Shown in pieces: positions 1-11,011 of a stretch of 64,000 nucleotides of DNA. How positions within the stretch are numbered: position 1 is the stretch's first letter; every line of letters begins with the position of its first letter. Origin of the DNA: Ahaetulla prasina (lineage: Eukaryota; Chordata; Lepidosauria; Squamata; Colubridae); NCBI RefSeq assembly GCF_028640845.1, contig NC_080541.1, forward strand, positions 33,061,435 through 33,125,434, written 5' to 3'. The position numbers and the translations under genes are program-made. The notes below the pieces were generated by a model. That model searched no databases. It was not told where the DNA came from and was given only the letters and a program-made list of their open reading frames with translations.

Positions 1-455
1 AAGGACATAAAGGCCTTTTGGATAAAAATTTGGTGGATTTTACAAAATGTTCTGAAAAGAAGATAAAGTTCCTGCCGCAATTTTTCTTGTTGGGAATTAT
101 TACGGATTGTACAGTAATTGAGACTAAATTGATTTTAAATCTAATAACTGCAGCAAGATTACTAATAGGACAATATTGGAAGAAAAAGAAGTACCAACAA
201 TAGAAGAATGGATATTGAAAGTTGCCAATTTGGCTGAGATGGCGAAGATATCAGCCTTTTGAAAGACAATACGCAAGAAAGATACTTAAAAGGAATGGAA
301 AAAATGGATTGACTATATTCAACGAGATATCAGACTAAGAGTTATCAGACTGTTTTGAATGATTATGATGTATTATTTTGATTGCTTTTGGGGAAGTTAG
401 GAATTGATGATTGTAGGGTACAATTAAGTTGGGATGAAATTTTTTAGCATATGTT
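1..455 (+). mobile_element. L1 LINE fragment, ORF2 C-terminal end
   Basis: Broken frames encode the tail of an L1 reverse transcriptase protein. The segment LITAARLLIGQYWKKKK is followed after a frame change by VPTIEEWILKVANLAEMAK, the usual order at the L1 ORF2 C-terminus. Several stops and a frameshift make it non-functional. It is cut by the window edge, so its 5' extent is unknown. Confidence 0.8.
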
Positions 456-496
456 TGTTTTATTTTAACTATACCTTGTGCTCGTTCCGGGAAGTC

Positions 497-533
497 GGGG
501 GAGGGTTCTGAAGGGAGGGGAGGGGGAAAGGGG
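497..533 (+). other. G-run cluster, potential G-quadruplex
   Basis: Six runs of three to five G lie within 37 bases (497-501, 503-505, 513-515, 517-520, 522-526, 530-533). The last four are separated by only one to three bases and satisfy the usual four-run rule. The tract lies just outside the A-tail of a truncated SINE. No function is implied. Confidence 0.5.
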
Positions 534-544
534 AAATTTTGTAA

Positions 545-654
545 AACTTTTTGAAAAAAAAAAAAAAACCCTTGAACTTGTCAGGATCGAACACTTGGCT
601 GTGGGCATAGTCAGCTTGCAATACTGCGTTGTAACCACTGTGCCACCATGGCTC
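545..654 (-). mobile_element. tRNA-derived SINE head with A-tail, truncated
   Basis: Read on the minus strand, a tRNA-like head has an A-box-like TGGCACAGTGG and a B-box-like GTTCGATCC, then runs almost directly into an A-rich stretch (a T-to-A run at 551-566 on the plus strand). The body seen in related copies at 8289 and 43060 is missing. Confidence 0.55.
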
Positions 655-3380
655 CTTGTTCAAGGCAAAGTGTTAATTAAATGATTAGAAAGTGGAGGAA
701 AGAGTTAAACAGCAATGAATATAAGGAAGGAATTTGCACATTGACAGAGTGCAAAAACAGTGGCTTCTTCCTTGTATCCAATCAATATTCTTATTTAGTT
801 CTGCCATAACATGCATTGCAGAACTTTAAGCTAGTACATGCCTAGAATTTAGTCAAGCTGTGCTTGATCAAGTATCCCAGAAATTCTGCTGAGATCTTGC
901 CATGAGTCTGATAGCATTCATGACCATCTCTGTGGCCCATCCGACCTATCTCACTAGTAGCTTCTTGTGACAAAACTAACCCCTGATGCAGCTTATTGCC
1001 AAACTAGGCCCTCGGCCTCACAGTGTCTATTCTCTCCTTCACTCAATTAAACTAATCCCATTAAAGTAGCAGCTGTGGGAGTGAGTGGGAACACAAGAAT
1101 GGCATCATTTGGACAGCTGTCCTTTCCCAAGTCTTCTGAATAGTACAGAGTTTAAGGGCAAATATTTGTGGGGCAAAAACTTAAAAAGGAATTTTAACAC
1201 ATAATAACTAAAGTGTGGATGGACTTTGATCCATCTTTCCCCAATCTGGTACTGTCTATACCATCATCCACAGCTAACAGCAGAAGATTAAAAAGAATTG
1301 GAGCCCAACTGAGCAGAGAATGGACCATTTGGGGAAGTCAATATCAGGTGTAAAAGCAAAAGCCTAAGTGGCTAAATTAATGGGCAAAGATCAAGTTTAT
1401 TTGGCATCATTTGCAAAATTTATAAATGAGTGTTTCTCAGTTTTTGTTTTAGCCTTGTGTGGTCTGGACCAACTAGCAACAGGAAGCTGAGTCAGGCAAA
1501 AAATCTGACCAATTCAACTGCTTAGAAGAATCTCATTTGCTTACAACACTCTTCCATGACAAGAATATTTTTCTTAGTTTATCCTCTTCTTCCAAACACA
1601 AAACAATCTTGACCAATTTTGAAGCATCTCTTCTTGTCATACCAACCATACAAAGTTTGCTTTTGCCTCAAAGCAGCTGAGTGCTCACAATGCAGGTCAG
1701 CCCCATGTGAATTGTAACCTATTCAGGGATGTCTACAGGAGATGAATGAATCAAGATGGCCCTCTTGATTGTTTGGTTATAATTGCCTTGTTAATTTTTT
1801 TGACATCTCTCTCCAAACTACAAACTCTGTCTAGTTTAACAAATTAAAAGTCTTATTGGATCCTTGAATCAAGAGTGAGGACATTTATTTGTTAATAGCA
1901 GAGCTAGATAACTTTTTGTGAATGGCTAACATCTACATATACTTGATTCTCTCACAAAACGGCTACCTGAGTAGCCATGACCAATGGCAAAACAACCATT
2001 TGCTAGAAGATAAACCAGAGAAGCTTCTCCTAGTAAATAGTCACAGGGTGCTTGTAATAACAATAATTAATATTTATGCTTGTAATAATAATAATTTCAG
2101 TCTTGACACCAATTAATTTATTAAGGATCAAAAGCAAAACCACTCATAGTTTTATCTTATCCATTCTCAAAAAAAATTAGTGTAAAAAGTCTTCTCCTCC
2201 ATTTTATTTTTACATCAACATTGTGAGGAAAACTAACATGATTTGCCAAAGATTATTTTATGAGTTTTATGGCTAGAGCATGGGTTAAACCCACTTTTCC
2301 CTAGTTTGTGTCAACATTCTAACACTTAAAATATAATTTCTTTAATATGGTTTTATTCAAATAGATTGGTTTCCAATAGGTTTCAGAGGTAAAGATACAT
2401 CTGTAAAAATCTGGCAATTTTGGCAGCTCCAAAAGTCTTCAGCTTCATATCCTGTAAGACTATGTGTTCAGAACCTTTTCTTCACCATGGACCATCTTTA
2501 AACACCTTTTGTGGCCATGGATCATGGCCATGGATTCCCAAGACTTAACTCAAGATTTAAATCATAACATGCCTTCATGGACCTCCTGTGACAACATCAC
2601 GGCTCCACAGGGGTCTGGTGACCACAAGTTGAGAATCACTGCCTGCAGGAGATGACCAGCTGAGCCTGTGGGAAGGGTTAAATGCATCATCAGTAATGAA
2701 TCCCTGGGCCAGCACAAGAGATCTAAGTCTAGCCCACCTTTAATTTCTTTCTATTCTTAACTCTCACTAATTTCCCTTGACTGTTAGTAGTTCAGATTCT
2801 TGTAGAGAGCTTAAGCTTATAATAAATCTTTATATCACATTTGAACTGCCTGGATCTCTTGATTCCCCTAGTGCTTGACATATCCCTTCACATCTACATG
2901 CAGAAAACATGGTAACATAACTAATAGTAATAACAGAAGTAATTGAAATAAACTATAAATTGACCAAAACAATGGAAGGTGATTTGCAGCAAACCGTAAC
3001 ACATTTAGCAGAATATAGCATCAACTGTAACTCACTTACATATTTAAAAGTTCCAGCAAGTTTTGTTAAAAAGTATGTGCCTAATGCTGAAATGATATCA
3101 AAACTGGATACAACAGAGTAGCAGAGTTATTAATCACTTGCTGGAAAGGATCTAAGCACACAAACAGACTCCATTAGCACATCTGTTGCAAAGCATCACA
3201 TTTTCCTAGCACTCATATTATAATATTTTTGTCTCCGGGGGACATACAATTTCACTCTTCTTTATGTTCATCCACCGCAGTAGATGTTCTTACGCTTATT
3301 AGATTGCATTCAGAGTTACTAAAAAGAGAGTTTTACTCCTAAGATGATTTCCATCAATCGCTCCTGTAGAGTTTCAGAGC
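655..3380. other. AT-rich unique sequence, no gene seen
   Basis: No recognisable exon, RNA gene or clear repeat. A weak hAT-like segment may sit at about 2470-2645, where the right edge reads as the complement of a CAGTGATTCTCAAC-type end, but I found no left end or duplication. Short open frames here (about 60 codons) show no family features. Confidence 0.5.
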
Positions 3381-3655
3381 CTTTTTTAAAAAAATTTGAA
3401 TTTATATCCCGCCCTTCTCTGAAGACTCAGGGCGGCTTACATTGTGTTAAGCAATAGTCTCATTCATTTGTATATTATATACAAAGTCAACTTTTATTGC
3501 CCCCAACAATCTGGGTCCTCATTTTACCTACCTTATAAAGGATGGAAGGCTGAGTCAACCTTGGGCCTGGTGGGACTTGAACTTGCAGTAATTGCAAGCA
3601 GCTGTGTTAATAACAGACTGCATTAGTCTGTGGAGCCACCAGAGGCCCTGAACTA
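3381..3655 (-). mobile_element. tRNA-derived SINE with L2-type 3' tail
   Basis: The minus strand starts with a tRNA-like head (B-box-like GTTCAAGTCCC), passes through the shared body ending in a GGACCCAGATTGTTGGGGGC-type block, and ends in GCCGCCCTGAGTC followed by GAGAAGGGCGGG. The same closing block ends the L2 copies at 21430, 45440, 55800 and 58830, so this SINE appears to borrow the L2 3' end. A-rich end at 3385-3398. Confidence 0.75.
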
Positions 3656-3894
3656 TCAGCACTTCATTTTTATCCCCTTTCTGTATTTTTTCAGCCATTC
3701 TGTCTAATTAAAAAAAGGAATAGTTTTAATTTTATTTTCCCAAGGATAGTTTTAGTTTAATTTCCTTCCCCGTTAAGGAATTCCATGCAATATAGATAGA
3801 CCTACCTTGGTGAGATTTTCTCAGATCCAGAAGTGCTGTCAGCCAGAAAGACTACAGCTTGAGGGACAGAGAGATAATTGAAAACGATCACTAT

Positions 3895-4020
3895 CTCTTC
3901 TTAATCATCCAGGTCATGGTTGTCCCACAGTTGCTTTTCCAAGAGCCCAATTGAACCTTCTTGGTTTATTTCCTTGAAAGCATTTCACTTCTCATCCAAG
4001 AAGTTTCTTCAGTTCTCGCA
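3895..4020 (+). repeat. Fragment of the CATCCAGGTCATGGTTGTCCC repeat
   Basis: The same roughly 115-base module recurs at 51172-51305, 51520-51606 and as both arms of the inverted repeat at 62145-62367. It ends with CATCCAAGAAGTTTCTTCAG. Possibly a terminal repeat of a Penelope-like element; that family name is an inference. Confidence 0.5.
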
Positions 4021-4109
4021 GCAATAAATTATGCACACATTACAAAGCACTGAGGTAGAAAAACAAAAGCTTCTTTTTTCAGAGGATTTCAGAAACTGAA
4101 CAGCTCATT

Positions 4110-4465
4110 TCAAGAGAATAATATTTGGAATGGCAAGGAGGCAGAGCCTGGGATATCAAGGAGAAAGAGAAATGTTCTCCACAGAAATGCTGTTCTCCAA
4201 AGCATCTGAGGGTAGAACAAGAAGCAATGGGTGGAAACTGATCAAGGAAAGAAGCAACTTAGAACTAAGGAGAAATTTCCTGACAATTAGAACAATTAAT
4301 AAGTGGAACAACTTGCCTGCAGAAGTTGTGAATGCTCCAACACTGGAAATTTTTAAGAAAATGTTGGATAACCATCTGACTGAGATGGTGTAGGGTTTCC
4401 TGCCTGGGCAGGGAGGTGAACTAGAAGACCTCCAAGGTCCCTTCCAATTCTGTTGTTATATTATA
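4110..4465 (+). mobile_element. CR1-type LINE 3' end
   Basis: A frame from 4130 to 4393 encodes a typical CR1 ORF2 C-terminus: RTINKWNNLPAEVV, then APTLEIFKKMLD, then a stop and a 3' UTR. It is 5'-truncated with no reverse-transcriptase catalytic region. The reverse complement of the same 3' end is found at 28473-28615. Confidence 0.8.
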
Positions 4466-4700
4466 TATTAAATCAGTGCAGATCACATCATCACTTCTCT
4501 AAGGGGACCTGCTGAATCCAAATCTCAAAACCTTTGTGTAAATTCAGTTGCATAAATTCAGTTGTGCATCTTTGGGGCTATAAGAATAGCACGCATAAGA
4601 TAGAGCAATATCAAAATTTTTCAAAATCGTGATTAAAATCCCCATTGCCTCTTAAGATGAAAATATAGTTGTGGTTGGGAATCTAGACACCGATTGTAGG

Positions 4701-4837
4701 CAGTGATGGGATTCAAATGATTTAACAACCGGTTCTCTGCCCTAATGATTTCTTCCAACAACCAGTTTGCCAAACTGCTCACAAAGTTAACAACCGGTTC
4801 TCCCGAAGTGGTGCGAACTGGCTGAATCCCACCACTG
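4701..4837 (-). mobile_element. hAT MITE, CAGTGGTGGGATTCA family
   Basis: Ends are CAGTGATGGGATTCA and the complement of CAGTGGTGGGATTCAGCC. Flanking 8-mers ATTGTAGG and ATTGTACG agree at 7 of 8 positions. The interior repeats the AACCGGTT motif. It is 137 bp, the same size as the copy at 15295, and non-coding. Confidence 0.85.
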
Positions 4838-5393
4838 ATTGTACGGTTACCTGAAGGTTTGAAGTGTCCAGTGGTATTTTTATTTCTTTGTCACTGAATA
4901 ACAAATATAGACTGAGGGGCCCTTATGAAAATGCATTACCAGAAGGGAAGATAAAGGAGGGCAGGAGACTTCATAATATTTACATATCCTAAATGTGGGG
5001 TGCAAATGTGAAAATGATTGCTGTACTTGAAAATACATCATACATATTGTGCGAGTTCAAAGCTCTCAAAAACTTAGCCTTATTTGTCAAGGGTCTTGCT
5101 TAGTCCAGCTCCAAATTTGTTGGGCATCTTGCAATGTAGAAGAGATTAATGTGGAATACAGAAGAATTGTGGTAATGGAAGGAAAGGGATAATTGCTGCA
5201 ATAGAACCCACAGATGGATCTTAGAGTCAAGATTAAAGTCAGATACATTTTGCTCTGTCGTTTCTGAAGCCTCTGAATTGTTAGGTGACACTCTCTGTCT
5301 GCAAACAATGCTTTTTGGCCTTTAGCATATCAAATGGAGGAAGTAAGTTTAGAAACATGGTTTGTCTTAATTTTAAATAGTTACAAGGAAAAT
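4838..5393. other. Unique sequence, no gene seen
   Basis: AT-rich sequence with no recognisable repeat or conserved motif. Overlapping minus-strand frames at 5087-5308 are short and show no domain signature. Confidence 0.45.
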
Positions 5394-5401
5394 CTACTGC
5401 C

Positions 5402-5751
5402 CAGTGGTGGGTTTCAAAATTTTTTACTACTGGTTCTGTGGGTGTGGCTTGGTGGGTGTGGCATGGCTTGGTGGGTGTGACTTCGTGGGCATTGCAGGGG
5501 AAGAATATTGTAAAATCTCCATTCCCACCCCACTCCAGGGGAAGGATAGTGTAAAATTTCCATTCCCACCCTACTCCAGGGGAAGATTACTGCAAAAATC
5601 CCCATTTCCTCCCAATCAGCTGGGAATTGGTTGGCAGAGAATAGACGGCGGCTGGGCCAGTCAGAATTTCTACTACCGGTTCTCCGAACTACTTAAAATT
5701 TCTGCTACCGGTTCTCCAGAACTGGTCAGAACCTGCTGAAACCCACCTCTG
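5402..5751 (+). mobile_element. hAT MITE, CAGTGGTGGGTTTCA family
   Basis: Begins CAGTGGTGGGTTTCA and ends TGAAACCCACCTCTG. It is flanked by perfect 8-bp duplications CTACTGCC (5394-5401 and 5752-5759). The inside has two or three copies of a block beginning GGGGAAGGATA, then ACTACCGGTTCTCC repeats. Its 111-codon frame is chance. Confidence 0.92.
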
Positions 5752-5972
5752 CTACTGCCATGTGTCACTGGAAAACAATTAAAAATGCACCAGGGAACAA
5801 TCAGAAAGTCAAAATAATCTACTTCAGATTTTCCTAAAGCTGGCAATTCGTTTATGAATTACAGAGCTGGATAATACCACCCGTACAGTTAAGTCCATTC
5901 ATATATTTATTCTACAGTTACTTCGTTGTGCTGATTAAGATAATTCTGGGGTTTTCTACATTGTGCCCAGGG

Positions 5973-6280
5973 CAGTAGTGGGTTTCAAATTTTTTTACTA
6001 CTGGTTCTACGGCTTGGTGGGCATGGCAGGGAAGGATACTGTAAAATCTTTATTCCCACCCCACTCCAGGGGAAGGATACTGTAAAATATCCATTCCCTC
6101 CCCAATCCAGGGAAAGGTTACTGCAAAATTCCAATTTCCTCCCAATCAACTGGGACTCGGGAGGCAGAGAATAGATGGGGCGGGGCCAGACAACATTTTT
6201 ACTACCGGTTCTCCGAACTACTCAAAATTTCTGCTATCGGTTCTCCAGAACTGGTCAGAACCTGCTGAAACCCACCTCTG
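5973..6280 (+). mobile_element. hAT MITE, CAGTGGTGGGTTTCA family
   Basis: Second copy of the family at 5402, same orientation, 308 bp. Perfect 8-bp duplication GCCCAGGG at 5965-5972 and 6281-6288. The different duplication shows an independent insertion rather than a segmental copy. Confidence 0.92.
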
Positions 6281-6288
6281 GCCCAGGG

Positions 6289-6740
6289 GATCTGGTAAAC
6301 CCACAGACTCCTCTCTTGGCTCCTGCTTCTCTTGGTTTTTTACTTTGAAGAACAAAACACCAATTTAAAACTCATGAAGCTTAATGTTAAAAAGCCCCAA
6401 ATTCATTTCTGCCATCATCTTTTTAACCCTCAAAAATGTTTTGCATCCCGAAAGAGAACTTGTATATGTTCACAGAAAATAAAAGTGATGGATGGCTGCA
6501 GACCACTAGATTTTTAGTATCAGTGGCTTATCTGCTCAGAAATTGAGGTAGTTGCAGGTGAGCTAAAATACTAATATACTTACATGTATTTCTGGTTCTT
6601 GCTTTCTATCAGGGAAATTGTTCCACAAATACCATAGGATGGGGCACACCCGGCAGGACTTTTGAAGACAATCATAGTGATTGAATAGGGATCTTTCTCT
6701 CTATAGCCATGTACTCCCAAATAGAGTACATGACTATAAA
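6289..6740. other. Unique sequence, no gene seen
   Basis: No exon-like or repeat structure that I recognise. Confidence 0.45.
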
Positions 6741-6744
6741 GAAC

Positions 6745-6905
6745 ATAAGATCTTCCCACTGACCTCACATATCAGAAGCTAAACAGGATCAGACCTGATT
6801 AGGGATCACTGTGAATTTCAGGGCAATTGTCATAGCATCTCAGAAGAAGACAATGGCAAACCCACTTCCTATACACTTGTAGAGAACACTGCTTGGAAGA
6901 CATTA
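6745..6905 (+). mobile_element. 5S-rRNA-derived SINE, damaged
   Basis: Contains GAAGCTAAACAGGATCAGAC followed by CTGATTAG, matching the 5S rRNA internal promoter region (box A and part of the intermediate element). The box C part is lost. A GACAATGGCAAACC tail block follows, as in the copy at 53270. It is not a 5S gene. Confidence 0.65.
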
Positions 6906-6909
6906 GCTA

Positions 6910-7222
6910 GGTGGCACTATCTAACCACCTTTGGCTGATCTTAACAAGCTAAGTAGGTTTAGACTTCATTAGTATTTGAATGGGAGACCACCAGAAAATT
7001 CCAGGGCAATATGCTAATGCTGAGATGTAGCTTGGGGTAATGGATAAAGGCACCAGTTGCAGTCCTGTCTTAGGCGCAGAAGCCAGCTGGATGACTTTAG
7101 GCCAGCCTTAGTGTCTTGGCAGTAGAAAGTAGGCAATAGCAAGCTATTTTTGAAAATGTTTAAAAAGTGCAGGGACTAATCCAGGTAGTCGCCAGGAGTC
7201 AAGATTGGGTGAAAGGCATGCA
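6910..7222 (+). mobile_element. 5S-rRNA-derived SINE, composite
   Basis: The head (about 6921-7025) reads CTGATCTTAACAAGCTAAG, then TTAGTATTTGAATGGGAGACC (boxes A, intermediate and C of 5S rRNA in order). The tail at 7175-7222 has GTAGTCGCCAGGAGTC and matches the tail at 27820-27872. It lies directly after another 5S-like copy, a head-to-tail pair. Confidence 0.7.
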
Positions 7223-7228
7223 CGTATA

Positions 7229-8200
7229 TTTTTATTTATTTATTTATTTATTTTGTCATAACAGTTTATATAAGCATTAACATGAAATAACTATATAATA
7301 TATAAGCATATATATGAGCATATGTATGTAATAACTATATTAATTGGATATAATGAAGAGGAACAATAGGACAGGGAACGGTAGGCACGTTTGTGCTCTT
7401 ATGCAAGCCCCTTATAGACCTCTTAGGAATGGGGTGAGGTCAATAGTAATAGTTTTGGTTAAAGATTTTGGGATTTTGAGAAGAGACCACAGAGTCAGGT
7501 AATGTGCTCCAAGCATTAATAACTCTGTTACAGAAGTCATGTTTTCTGCAATCAAGATTGGAGCGGTTAACATTAAGCTTAAATCTATTGTGTGCTCTTG
7601 TATTGTTGTGATTGAAGCTGAAGAAGTTTTCAACAGGAAGAACATTGCAATAGATGATTCTATGAGTTAAACACAGGTCCTGTTGAAGGCGGCAGAGTTC
7701 TAAATTTTCTAAACCCAGGATTTCAAGTCTGGTAGCATAAGGTATTTTGTTGTATTCGGAGGAGTGGAAAATTCTTCTTGTAAAATATTTCTGGACACGT
7801 TCAATTGTGTTGATATCAGAAATGTGGTATGGGTTCCAAACAGGCGAGCTGTATTCAAGAATTGGTCTAGCAAATGTTTTATATGCTGTGGTTAGTAGTG
7901 TAGTGTTTTTGGAAAAGAAGCTACGTAAGATTAGGTTTACAACTCTTAGAGGCTTTTTTGTGATGTAGTTGCAGTGGGCTTTGACACTTAGATCATTTGA
8001 TATGAAAACTCCAAGGTCTTTAACAGGGTGGGGGTCATCTGTAAGGTAGTGTCCATCAAGCTTGTACTTAGTGTTTAGGTTCTTTTTTCCAATATGTAAG
8101 ACTGAGTATTTGCTGGTTGAGATTTGGAGTTGCCAAGTTTTAGACCATTCAGATACAAAGTCAAGGTCTTTTTGAAGGGTAGTTGTGTTATATATACCCA
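7229..8200 (-). mobile_element. CR1/L3-type LINE, 5'-truncated, partly open ORF2
   Basis: The minus strand has a 253-codon frame (8201 to 7440) for the end of a non-LTR reverse transcriptase and its C-terminal extension: FARPILEYSSPVWNPYH, then INTIERVQKYFTRRI, ending in a VINAWSTLPDSVV block. The YxDD catalytic motif is upstream and missing. The 3' end has an (AAATA)n-type tail (7229-7254 on the plus strand). Other copies lie at 21576, 23130, 26630, 48815 and 62560. No promoter or 5' UTR remains, so it is a dead copy. Confidence 0.88.
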
Positions 8201-8288
8201 AAAGAAATTGTATGTTGAAAAAAGCATTCTGGAAGAAGACTTTCCATACATTTTAATCCACTTCTGTAGTGTGGCCTTAGAAAATAAC

Positions 8289-8511
8289 AATAGCACTTAG
8301 ACTGACACACCACTTCACAGTGCTTTACAGCCCTCTCTAAGTGGTTTAAAGAGTCAGCCTATTGACCCCAACAATCTGGCTCCTCATTTTACCAACCTCA
8401 GAAGGTTGGAAGGCTGAGTCAACCTTGAGCCTGGTGAGATTCAATCTACCAAACTGCAGGCAGCCAGCAGACAACAGAAGTAGTCTGCAATACTGTACCA
8501 CCAGAGCTCAT
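8289..8511 (-). mobile_element. tRNA-derived SINE, near full length
   Basis: The minus strand holds a tRNA-like head, the TGAGTCAACCTT (complement) body and the AGAGGGCTGTAAAGCACTG tail. It is bounded by an 8-bp duplication AAAATAAC (8281-8288 and 8512-8519). The same SINE type hosts a MITE at 42778. Confidence 0.8.
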
Positions 8512-8519
8512 AAAATAAC

Positions 8520-9715
8520 TTACATGTGTCCATGAAGTGACCAGGTGTTTCAATTCAAATGAGACTTTACCGTAAGCGTATTTGCAACTTTCTTTCAGAC
8601 TTACAGTTAATGAGGGGAAGTTGGGGTGCATGGCCAAGGTGCAGGTTTCCCCTGCTTTTAGAATACCCAAAGAAGGTCTTGATGGCCATTGATCATAGTA
8701 GATTTCTATACATCTTTCCATCAGTGAAGCTGTTAAGACTTTCTCCCCTAAACCAGTTTTCCCATTCAAGAACTGAACAGTTTCCATGAAACAAATATTG
8801 CAAGCAGCTTGGCAATTCAAGACCTATGCAAGTAAGCACCTGCTTACACTCTCCTTTGTGTTTTGAAGTTAGGACAAAAGTAAATAAGCAGGTGAAGAGG
8901 TTAAGATGATGAAAGACAATAGACCATTACCAGAGGCTTAATGGGGTTGTAACAGAGATAAATGTCTTTGAAGTGCCACCCTCCTAAAACTATGACCTCT
9001 GGGACGACCTTTTCTTTCTGATTATAGCACACAGATTATTGTACACTGACCTGTGGAACGGAAGCAGAGAGTAAATTCCTGCATGGCAAACAATCTACAT
9101 GAACTTTGTCTATACCCTTTCAATTATTGATTTTAATAGTGGGACATCATGGTTGGTTCAGTCTTTGTAGCATTTACTTTCCCCCGCAAAAGATATTCAA
9201 TCTGATTTGATTTTCCTTATTATTATGGCTGAAACAATGTTGCAAGACCACAAGCCCTGGTGTTTTTTTTCTATAAATGATTTCCTATAGCATAATGATT
9301 TTTCATTCTTGGAATCCATGGTAATAAGCTAGTTCTCATTGCAGAACTTTATGAATTGAATAATTCCTCCTCCGAGTTAGGGAAGCATTTCCAAAAATGC
9401 TTTGGTTTCAGTCTTTATATATTTCTGAAATTACTGGTGGTAGCTTTGTTTCTTTTCTATCTCAGTGATTTGATAGGAAGTCTGAATTCAGCAGAAGTCT
9501 TCTGAGCTCCTAAATTTCAAGTTTGGTGTCCACATGGGCAGATTTTTCTGGAAAGCTTTCAGCTTAACATATCCTCAATAATGCTTCCAAAAAAGAAGAA
9601 ATGCATCATTAAAGAGGGAATGTGGAGAAGAGCTCGTAAAACACCCACATGCTAATGCTGTATGTATAAACATCAATTGGTATTGCATATCATATAGTAG
9701 TAGTGATGTGGTGTC
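8520..9715. other. Unique sequence, no gene seen
   Basis: A minus-strand frame of 124 codons (8446-8820) begins inside the neighbouring SINE and has no recognisable domain. I treat it as chance. Confidence 0.45.
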
Positions 9716-9945
9716 TAAGGGTGGTGTGGTGACCTAGTGGTGAAAACGTTTGCCTCCCACTTGAAAGGTTGAGAGTTCAGTCCTAGGTAGCAGCAGATGT
9801 TTCTCTTCCAGGCTCAAAGAAAAAATATCTGCTGTGAACTCCACATGGCATCAGGAAGGGCATCCAGCCAGTAAACACTCAGCTCCATCCAGTCACCCTG
9901 ACTCTACCCCAAGTTAAGGGATTACAAGTTTGTAAAAAGGGAATA
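9716..9945 (+). mobile_element. tRNA-derived SINE with GGAAGGGCATCC tail
   Basis: The head has A-box-like TGGTGACCTAGTGG and B-box-like GAGAGTTCAGTCC. A second part contains CATCAGGAAGGGCATCCAGCC, a block known from SINEs that share a CR1/L2-type LINE tail. About 230 bp. Confidence 0.65.
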
Positions 9946-10860
9946 GTAGTAATGAGTAGTAGCTGCAAATCTGGATTGATATTGAAGCACATTTTTTCTA
10001 TTTTTAAAGTTGGTTTCAACTTCAGCCAATGTGTTATACTTCTTCATTTGCCATATAAGTGTCACTAACTGTCAATCTTTTCTGCAACTGAAAATGTATA
10101 CACTGGTTTTCTGCAATACACAAAATGCAGAGACAGGCACAATGCATACACTGTGAGAATCAAGATTTCTGTGAATTTCCAATATTTTGGGCTCTACTCG
10201 ATACTTATTTTCAGACTTTTACTTTAAACACAGTTGGAGGCCAATGCTTTGGCAGCAGATACCTTTTATCTGTGGCTGCTTCAGAAAATAAAGTTAATTC
10301 TTAATTCACCAACTGGCACAAGAATGTCCCACTAACCAGATACAAATTGAGAAAACATGTCCATATTTCCCCCTTGTAAATGGGAGCTTTTATTGACTTC
10401 ATAAATATTTAATTTTTAGTGTAGATTTGGAACAAATCGAAAATAAAAGCCCACACAATCTAACTTTTGCTAAATGGAATCCAGTGTTCTCAAATATAGA
10501 GAATATTCTTTAAAATCAGCGGCTTCAGGGAAAACACCCGCAATGTTTTGTAGTTTAGGCATGTTTGTTTGGTGGAAAACAAACGAACAGGGCAATTTCA
10601 CTAATCCACTATATAAACTGAAAGTTCACCACATCAATCTTCACATTATATATAAGTGGACTGACTATTTCCCTTCCATTACCACTTCCACTCTTTACAA
10701 GGACTTGCGCAGGAAGAGAAGACAACTTTGTGAATTAATTGGTGGTTATGAGTAGAATAACTGCCTGTTCCATTAAGGTAAATGTCGAGATTGACCTAAC
10801 CAATCACTCTATATTTAGTTTGAAACAAACTGAAACCTGCCCTGTAAGACTGTTTAATTT
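9946..10860. other. Unique sequence, no gene seen
   Basis: AT-rich. A 93-codon frame at 10474-10755 shows no family motif. No repeat recognised. Confidence 0.45.
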
Positions 10861-10864
10861 GGAT

Positions 10865-11011
10865 ACATGTAGTCCTTGATTACAATTGGGATCACTGGTC
10901 TTTCCATCTCTAAATGGGATGATAGTTAAGAAGGAAATCATACATGACTACATTGCTTAGTGATGACAATCCCAGGAATCCTGGTTACTGTCATAACTCA
11001 GACACGTAGGT
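10865..11011 (+). mobile_element. Fragment of the AGTCCTTGACTTACGAC-type inverted-repeat element
   Basis: Starts with TAGTCCTTGATTACAATTGG, resembling the end of the longer copy at 44768-45160. It is cut on the right by the MITE starting at 11012. Superfamily uncertain. Confidence 0.5.

Noticed and set aside
2470..2645. Possible hAT element with a GTTGAGAATCACTGCCTG right end
   Set aside because: I could not find a matching left end or an 8-bp duplication.
6921..7025. Possible 5S rRNA gene
   Set aside because: Box order is present but the sequence is diverged, lacks a normal 5S 3' end and terminator, and leads into a SINE tail.
8446..8820. 124-codon minus-strand frame
   Set aside because: It begins within a SINE and continues into AT-rich sequence with no domain, signal or conserved motif.
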